Shown here: positions 59,825-64,000 of the stretch, piece by piece | How positions within the stretch are numbered: position 1 is the stretch's first letter | Layout of the letters: the number at the start of each line of letters is the position of its first letter | Assembly: GCA_002427105.1 (NCBI GenBank) | Contig: DIPM01000021.1 | Coordinates: 161,933-225,932 of the forward strand | Source of the DNA: Marinilabiliaceae bacterium UBA5488 | GTDB taxonomy: Bacteria > Bacteroidota > Bacteroidia > Bacteroidales > Marinilabiliaceae | Direction: 5' to 3' | Length of the DNA: 64,000 bases | Made by a program: the position numbers and the translations under genes | The notes under the pieces: generated by a model | What the model was told of the DNA's origin: nothing | The model's database searches: none | Seen by the model: only the letters and a program-made list of their open reading frames with translations

Positions 59825-59829
59825 TTTCT

Positions 59830-61344
59830 TTAAGCTTTATTTAGTTCAAGTAAATGATCTATATATTCACGATTATTTGCCAGTCGGGGAACCTTGTTCT
59901 GACCACCAAGCTTTTTCTTTTCTTTCAACCAGTCGAAGAACAGTTGCTGACGGGCAACAACCAGATGTGGCATATCAAGAGTAATATCTTTATATCGTTT
60001 AGCATCGTAGTCGCTGTTCACCTCGCGAAGTTTCGTATCTAGAACCTCCATAAATTTTGTTGTATCAGAAGGAGGATTCTCAAATTCGATTAACCATTGA
60101 TGAGCGCCTTTTGTGTTGGTGTCCATATATATAGGCGCAGCTGTGTACTCCCTAATAGTAGCCCCGGTTGTTTGACAGGCATCTTTAAGAGCCTGTTCAG
60201 CATTATCAATCATTAGTTCCTCACCAAAAGCATTTATATAATGCTTTGTACGACCTGAAATTATAATACGGTGAGGGAATAGAGAAACAAAACGAACAGT
60301 GTCTCCTATCATATATCTCCATAATCCGCCGTTGGTAGAAATTATTATAGCGTAATCGACACCCGTTTCAACCTCTTCAATCATAAAGGTTTTTGGATTT
60401 TCCTTCCCCAACTCGTGAAGCGGCATAAACTCAAAAAACACCTTTAAATCAAGCATCAAAAGAAGACCGGGTGAGCTTAGATCATCCTGAATAGCGAAAA
60501 AGCCTTCGGAGGCGTTGTAAGTTTCCAGATAGTTCATCTTTTCTGAAGGAATAAGCTCCTTGTAGCGCTGGCGATAGGGCGTGAAGCTAACGCCTCCGTG
60601 CATAAACAACTCCAGATTAGGCCATACTTCGAGGAGGTTGCTCTTGCCTGTGTATTTAAGAATGTTTTGTAGCAGCACTAAATACCAGGAAGGAACTCCT
60701 GCCATAGCGCAAACATTCTCCTTAACGGTGGACTCTGTGATTAACTTCATTTTGCGCTCCCACTCGTCTATTAGCGAAATATCGCGACTTGGGGTACGAA
60801 CAAAGTCGGTCCAGAAGGGAAGGTTCTCTATTAGGATAGCAGAAAGATCGCCATATAAAGAGTTGTTGCTAAAGCTGTTTATCTGGTGACTTCCGCCAAG
60901 TGTCAGAGTTTTACCCGACATGAGTTTATTATTGGGGACCAGCTCATTGTAAATCAGAAGAGTGTCGCGCCCTCCCTGGAAGTGGCACTTGATAAGCGCA
61001 TCTTTGGATACCGGAATGAATTTGCTGCGTGATGAGGTTGTTCCGGAGCTTTTAGCATACCATTTGATATCTCCCGGCCAAAGCAGATTTTTTTCACCTT
61101 GTCTAAGCCTGATGATTTCAGGCATGATTGTTTCGTAATCGCGCACTGCAACGCGTTCTTTGAAAGTTTGAACAGATTTTATAGAGCTGAATTCAAATTT
61201 CTTACCGAACTCTGTATCTGCTGCTTTGCGTATCAAATATTCGAGCTGCTCGTTTTGCACCTCGCCCGGATTCGAGCGGAATCTCTCAATCTGGGCTGAA
61301 CGCTTCGTGTTAACTAATGAAAAGATATCGTTAAGAAATGGCAT
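59830..61344 (-). CDS. GH3 auxin-responsive family acyl-amido synthetase
   Basis: 504 residues from ATG 61344 (MPFLNDIFSLVNTKR). A TTG at 61371 would extend it but lies within the predicted -7 box, so ATG is chosen. The ANL-like fold motifs are present: the P-loop KSSGTTSSRSKF (about residue 97), YNASEGFFAIQDD (the A5 equivalent) and GRTKHYINAFGEEL. Plant homologues join amino acids to jasmonate, indole-acetate or salicylate by adenylation; the bacterial substrate is unknown. It is upstream of the deoxynucleoside kinase. Confidence 0.9.
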   Translation of the reverse strand: MPFLNDIFSLVNTKRSAQIERFRSNPGEVQNEQLEYLIRKAADTEFGKKFEFSSIKSVQTFKERVAVRDYETIMPEIIRLRQGEKNLLWPGDIKWYAKSSGTTSSRSKFIPVSKDALIKCHFQGGRDTLLIYNELVPNNKLMSGKTLTLGGSHQINSFSNNSLYGDLSAILIENLPFWTDFVRTPSRDISLIDEWERKMKLITESTVKENVCAMAGVPSWYLVLLQNILKYTGKSNLLEVWPNLELFMHGGVSFTPYRQRYKELIPSEKMNYLETYNASEGFFAIQDDLSSPGLLLMLDLKVFFEFMPLHELGKENPKTFMIEEVETGVDYAIIISTNGGLWRYMIGDTVRFVSLFPHRIIISGRTKHYINAFGEELMIDNAEQALKDACQTTGATIREYTAAPIYMDTNTKGAHQWLIEFENPPSDTTKFMEVLDTKLREVNSDYDAKRYKDITLDMPHLVVARQQLFFDWLKEKKKLGGQNKVPRLANNREYIDHLLELNKA

Positions 61345-61368
61345 AGCTAATAGCTTTTTTATTGGAAT

Positions 61369-61376
61369 CAAATATA
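61369..61376 (-). promoter_or_regulatory. -7 promoter box for GH3-family synthetase
   Basis: Minus-strand TATATTTG, perfect consensus, 25 bases before the ATG at 61344; overlaps the alternative TTG start. Confidence 0.45.
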
Positions 61377-61446
61377 AGGATTTTGCCTCAAAGGCTTGCT
61401 TTGCTCCTTCATATTATTATTTTACTTTTAAGGCAAATTTTGTTTC

Positions 61447-61971
61447 ATGGTACTTTTTGACATTATTACCGGTATTATTCTCTTACTCTTTTTCTTAAAG
61501 GGTTTGAAGAATGGTTTTGTGATTGAGCTTGCATCTTTAGCAGCGCTGATTCTTGGAATTATTGCAGCCGTTATGTTTTCAGGCATAGCAGCCGAATGGA
61601 TGGCGGGCTTTATCCGGTCGAAGTATATTTCAATTCTGGCTTTTGTAGCTGTTTTTGTCGGGGTTGTAATTTTAGTTCATCTGATTGCGCAACTTGTCAA
61701 TAGGCTTATGAAGGCAGTAGCCTTGGGATGGATAAACCGATTGGCCGGAGCCCTTTTTGGAGCTTTGAAAGGAGCCTTTTTACTGAGCGCTTTTATTCTT
61801 CTTCTTGAATCATTTGGCATGGGAGCTTTTCTCTTTAGTCTGGAGACAAAACAGCAATCGTTTCTTTACGAGCCATTGCATAAATTTGCGCCTGCCACGA
61901 TGGATTTGCTTAATATCAATATTGAACATTTGATTCCGGCTGCCGAAGAAGAAGAGAAAATTATCGTATGA
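61447..61971 (+). CDS. CvpA family membrane protein
   Basis: 174 residues with four helices (about 4-22, 28-50, 62-85, 95-120), typical of CvpA (colicin V production accessory protein), which affects envelope integrity. MVLFDIITGIILLLFFLKGL and the KGAFLLSAFILLLES stretch fit the family. Ends in an acidic tail. It lies 62 bases before tyrS, which has its own -7 box. Confidence 0.9.
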   Translation: MVLFDIITGIILLLFFLKGLKNGFVIELASLAALILGIIAAVMFSGIAAEWMAGFIRSKYISILAFVAVFVGVVILVHLIAQLVNRLMKAVALGWINRLAGALFGALKGAFLLSAFILLLESFGMGAFLFSLETKQQSFLYEPLHKFAPATMDLLNINIEHLIPAAEEEEKIIV

Positions 61972-61984
61972 TGAGTGATTTTAA

Positions 61985-61992
61985 TATCTTTG
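61985..61992 (+). promoter_or_regulatory. -7 promoter box for tyrS
   Basis: TATCTTTG, perfect consensus, 42 bases before the tyrS ATG. Confidence 0.45.
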
Positions 61993-62033
61993 CATCCGCA
62001 TTTTTGTAGAAGCTAATTAGTAAAACTATTTCC

Positions 62034-63326
62034 ATGAATTTTGTTGAAGAGCTTAGTTGGAGGGGTATGATTCATGATATCATGCCCGGAACGGAAGAGA
62101 TGTTGAAAAAGGAGATGACGACAGCATACGTTGGGATTGATCCAACTGCTGATTCTCTGCATATTGGTCACCTGGTGAGCGTAATGATGTTAAAACACTT
62201 TCAGGTATGTGGCCACAGACCTGTGGTTCTGATTGGTGGAGCAACCGGAATGATTGGTGACCCTTCAATGAAGAATGCTGAGCGTAATCTACTAGATGAG
62301 GCTACTCTGAGGCATAATCAGGAAAGTATAAAAAAACAGCTCAGCCACTTTTTAGACTTTGAAAGCGACATCCCCAACAGGGCAGCTATGGTTAACAACT
62401 ACGACTGGATGAAGGATTTTACTTTCCTCGATTTTATTCGTGACATCGGCAAGCATATTACAGTAAATTATATGATGGCCAAGGATTCGGTGAAGAAGCG
62501 CATAAGCGGCGATTCGCGCGAGGGGTTGTCGTTTACCGAATTTACTTATCAGCTGGTTCAGGGGTACGACTTTCTTCACCTGTTTAAGAACTATAACTGC
62601 CGTTTGCAGATGGGCGGATCCGATCAGTGGGGCAATATAACTACCGGTACGGAGCTGATACGACGCGTTGCCGGCGGCGAAGCCTTTGCCTTAACATGTC
62701 CGCTGATTACAAAAGCCGATGGCGGAAAGTTTGGAAAGACCGAATCGGGAAATGTCTGGTTGGATGCCGGTCGTACAACACCCTATCAGTTTTACCAGTT
62801 TTGGCTTAACAGCTCGGACGCGGATGCTGAAAAATATATCAAAATATTTACACTGATCTCGAAAGATGAGGTGGAGACTCTTGTTACCGGACATGCGCTT
62901 GCTCCGCACGCGCGGATACTACAGAAGCGGCTGGCAGAAGAGGTAACTGCCATGGTACACGGAACGGAGGCGTTGGAATTTGCAATAGAGGCGTCTCAGA
63001 TTCTCTTCGGTAAAGGAACTACCGACACGCTGAAAAAGATGGATGAGCCGACCCTGCTCTCGGTTTTTGACGGAGTTCCGGTTTTCAACGTTCCCAAAAG
63101 CGTGTTGGAAGCAGGCATATCCGTTCTGGAGCTTGTAAGCGAACAGGCTGCCATATTTCCGTCAAAGGGAGAAGCCCGCAGAACTATTGCGGGTGGAGGT
63201 GTAAGCATCAATAAGGAGAAGATTGAAGCTCCGGATCATACTATAGGCAGCTCGTCGCTTTTAAGCGGTAACTATCTGCTCGTGCAAAAGGGGAAGAAGA
63301 GCTATTCGCTGATAATTGTGCAGTGA
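62034..63326 (+). CDS. tyrS: Tyrosine--tRNA ligase
   Basis: Class I aminoacyl-tRNA synthetase of 430 residues. HIGH motif HIGHLVSVMM (residues 42-51), tyrosine pocket residues in YDFLHLF and QMGGSDQWGNI, the KFGKTESGNVW signature (the KMSKS equivalent, KFGKT) near 230, and the C-terminal S4 RNA-binding domain (about 360-430). Length is normal. It is followed by the 63340 hairpin. Confidence 0.97.
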   Translation: MNFVEELSWRGMIHDIMPGTEEMLKKEMTTAYVGIDPTADSLHIGHLVSVMMLKHFQVCGHRPVVLIGGATGMIGDPSMKNAERNLLDEATLRHNQESIKKQLSHFLDFESDIPNRAAMVNNYDWMKDFTFLDFIRDIGKHITVNYMMAKDSVKKRISGDSREGLSFTEFTYQLVQGYDFLHLFKNYNCRLQMGGSDQWGNITTGTELIRRVAGGEAFALTCPLITKADGGKFGKTESGNVWLDAGRTTPYQFYQFWLNSSDADAEKYIKIFTLISKDEVETLVTGHALAPHARILQKRLAEEVTAMVHGTEALEFAIEASQILFGKGTTDTLKKMDEPTLLSVFDGVPVFNVPKSVLEAGISVLELVSEQAAIFPSKGEARRTIAGGGVSINKEKIEAPDHTIGSSSLLSGNYLLVQKGKKSYSLIIVQ

Positions 63327-63339
63327 GGTTTACGGCACA

Positions 63340-63358
63340 AGCCGGCCCGGCCGGCTTA
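63340..63358 (+). terminator. Hairpin after tyrS
   Basis: AAGCCGGC and GCCGGCTT form a perfect 8-bp GC-rich stem with a 3-base loop, 14 bases after the tyrS stop. The following T run is weak, so termination is only probable. Confidence 0.55.
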
Positions 63359-63390
63359 TAGCTTGCCACGGTTCTTCCGGAGAAAATAGA

Positions 63391-63412
63391 GACAGGGAAA
63401 ATATGCCCTGTC
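63391..63412. repeat. Inverted repeat
   Basis: GACAGGG and CCCTGTC pair perfectly across 8 bases. Second of the hairpin series downstream of tyrS. Confidence 0.5.
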
Positions 63413-63469
63413 GTTCTTCTCTGTGATATTGTCCTGACCATTAATTTGTTAACGATGTATCACCCGTGC

Positions 63470-63496
63470 CCGGCGTAGTTTTAAAAACTACGCCGG
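63470..63496. repeat. 27-base near-perfect palindrome
   Basis: CCGGCGTAGTTTT and AAAACTACGCCGG flank a single A: two 13-base arms of perfect complementarity. The strongest hairpin of the group. Confidence 0.6.
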
Positions 63497-63505
63497 ATAT
63501 TAACC

Positions 63506-63522
63506 GGCAGTTTGAAACTGCC
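63506..63522. repeat. 17-base palindrome
   Basis: GGCAGTTT and AAACTGCC flank one G; nine bases after the previous palindrome and with a similar GTTT/AAAC core. Confidence 0.55.
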
Positions 63523-63572
63523 ATCGCCGTAAGGATAGAGAACAGCTTAACAGTATCCCCCCTTTTTTTCTT

Positions 63573-63636
63573 CTTCGTACTGAATCGTAGATCGACGAAG
63601 TCAAAACGCAGCTTTCCCGCCTTGTGGGACTGCGTT
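63573..63636. repeat. Two adjacent stem-loops
   Basis: CTTCGT (63573-63578) with ACGAAG (63595-63600), then AACGCAG (63605-63611) with CTGCGTT (63630-63636); inside the second, TCCC/GGGA pair as well. Confidence 0.45.
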
Positions 63637-64000
63637 GCGCTTGAATCCCTATATGAGTTTTAGTCAATAAAAAACGTTCTTTAATGGATAATATATAGCC
63701 GTTTGTCAAAAAACATAAACGTAAATTTTGACTTTTATCGAAAATTCTTCAAATTTGGGCTGTTAAGAGACTAAACTATAGAAAAGCTGTTCTTTTGTGC
63801 TGTTGATATTCTTTCCGTAAGCTTTTCTTTTCTGTGGTTATTTGAGGTTAGGGGAACAAGCGATAAGTATGTGTGTTGTGCCATAATCAACATTCCGGCA
63901 TAGTTTCCGGACATAACTGATTAATCGTACCTAAATTGATCGATTCATAATTTCACCTCACCCCGTCGTCTCACTTGATTTCAAAAAAACGGAAATTTTC

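Larger units (their letters stand above)
63327..64000. other. Gene-free region with a cluster of hairpins
   Basis: After tyrS about 670 bases carry no convincing gene. Perfect inverted repeats occur at 63340-63358, 63391-63412, 63470-63496, 63506-63522, 63573-63600 and 63605-63636. The short open frames here have no recognisable protein content. From 63650 on the sequence is AT-rich with no feature I can support. It may be a structured RNA or a composite repeat element. Confidence 0.5.

Noticed and set aside
63466..63663. A 65-residue frame in the hairpin region after tyrS
   Set aside because: Covers three palindromes and contains a run of phenylalanine from a T tract; no start signal or homology that I recognise.

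Overview
The window looks like a chromosomal stretch of a Bacteroidota bacterium, most likely of the order Bacteroidales. Three things support this. The gene set includes families largely confined to that phylum (DUF4834, DUF3098, DUF4271, GH97, the Bacteroidetes-type YfhO protein). The GH97 enzyme ends in a type IX secretion sorting domain. Many genes are preceded by the phylum's -7 promoter box TAnnTTTG, with little sign of Shine-Dalgarno sequences. CbiK, an oxygen-independent cobalt chelatase, fits an anaerobic life. I see no plasmid, phage, insertion sequence or CRISPR signature; most of the window is ordinary core genome with one surface-polysaccharide cluster.

Layout. 1-9.3 kb: the 3' end of uvrC, lipoate ligase, dtd, deoC, a polyprenyl diphosphate synthase, an arsR-queD pair, cbiK, polA and a DUF456 protein. 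9.4-17.1 kb: a leftward S41 protease, pbpC and a GH3 beta-glucosidase, then a rightward pectin methylesterase. 17.1-22.6 kb: acyl-CoA synthetase with an XRE-cupin regulator, an outer-membrane barrel protein, dCMP deaminase, a second S41 protease and a DUF4834 protein. 22.6-29.4 kb: a long leftward run cysH, pfkA, usp, queA, truB, uppP, DUF3098 and ftsX, linking sulfur and sugar metabolism with tRNA modification, undecaprenyl recycling and division.

29.6-39.3 kb is the accessory-looking part: a rightward surface-glycan cluster with a polysaccharide deacetylase-like protein, a Wzx-type flippase (TTG start), a secreted GH97 glycosidase with a T9SS tail, a pyruvyltransferase-like protein and three glycosyltransferases. 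A large YfhO-type membrane protein follows on the other strand, then yceI, a further glycosyltransferase and a PfkB-family sugar/nucleoside kinase.

45.1-63.3 kb: tRNA-Asn and its terminator, a 154-bp tract of degenerate 7-bp repeats, typA, ilvE, tcdA, tatD and a very large thioester alpha-2-macroglobulin lipoprotein. Then come yidD, rnpA and hemD, DUF4271, DUF417 and YccF membrane proteins, a deoxynucleoside kinase, a GH3 (auxin-family) acyl-amido synthetase, cvpA and tyrS. The last 670 bases after tyrS have no convincing gene but hold a dense run of hairpins.

The best leads for something undescribed are the hairpin cluster after tyrS (63.34-63.64 kb), the heptad repeat tract beside tRNA-Asn, the operator-like architecture in front of arsR-queD, and the secreted GH97 enzyme inside the glycan assembly cluster. 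I found no clear new multi-gene defence or biosynthetic system.
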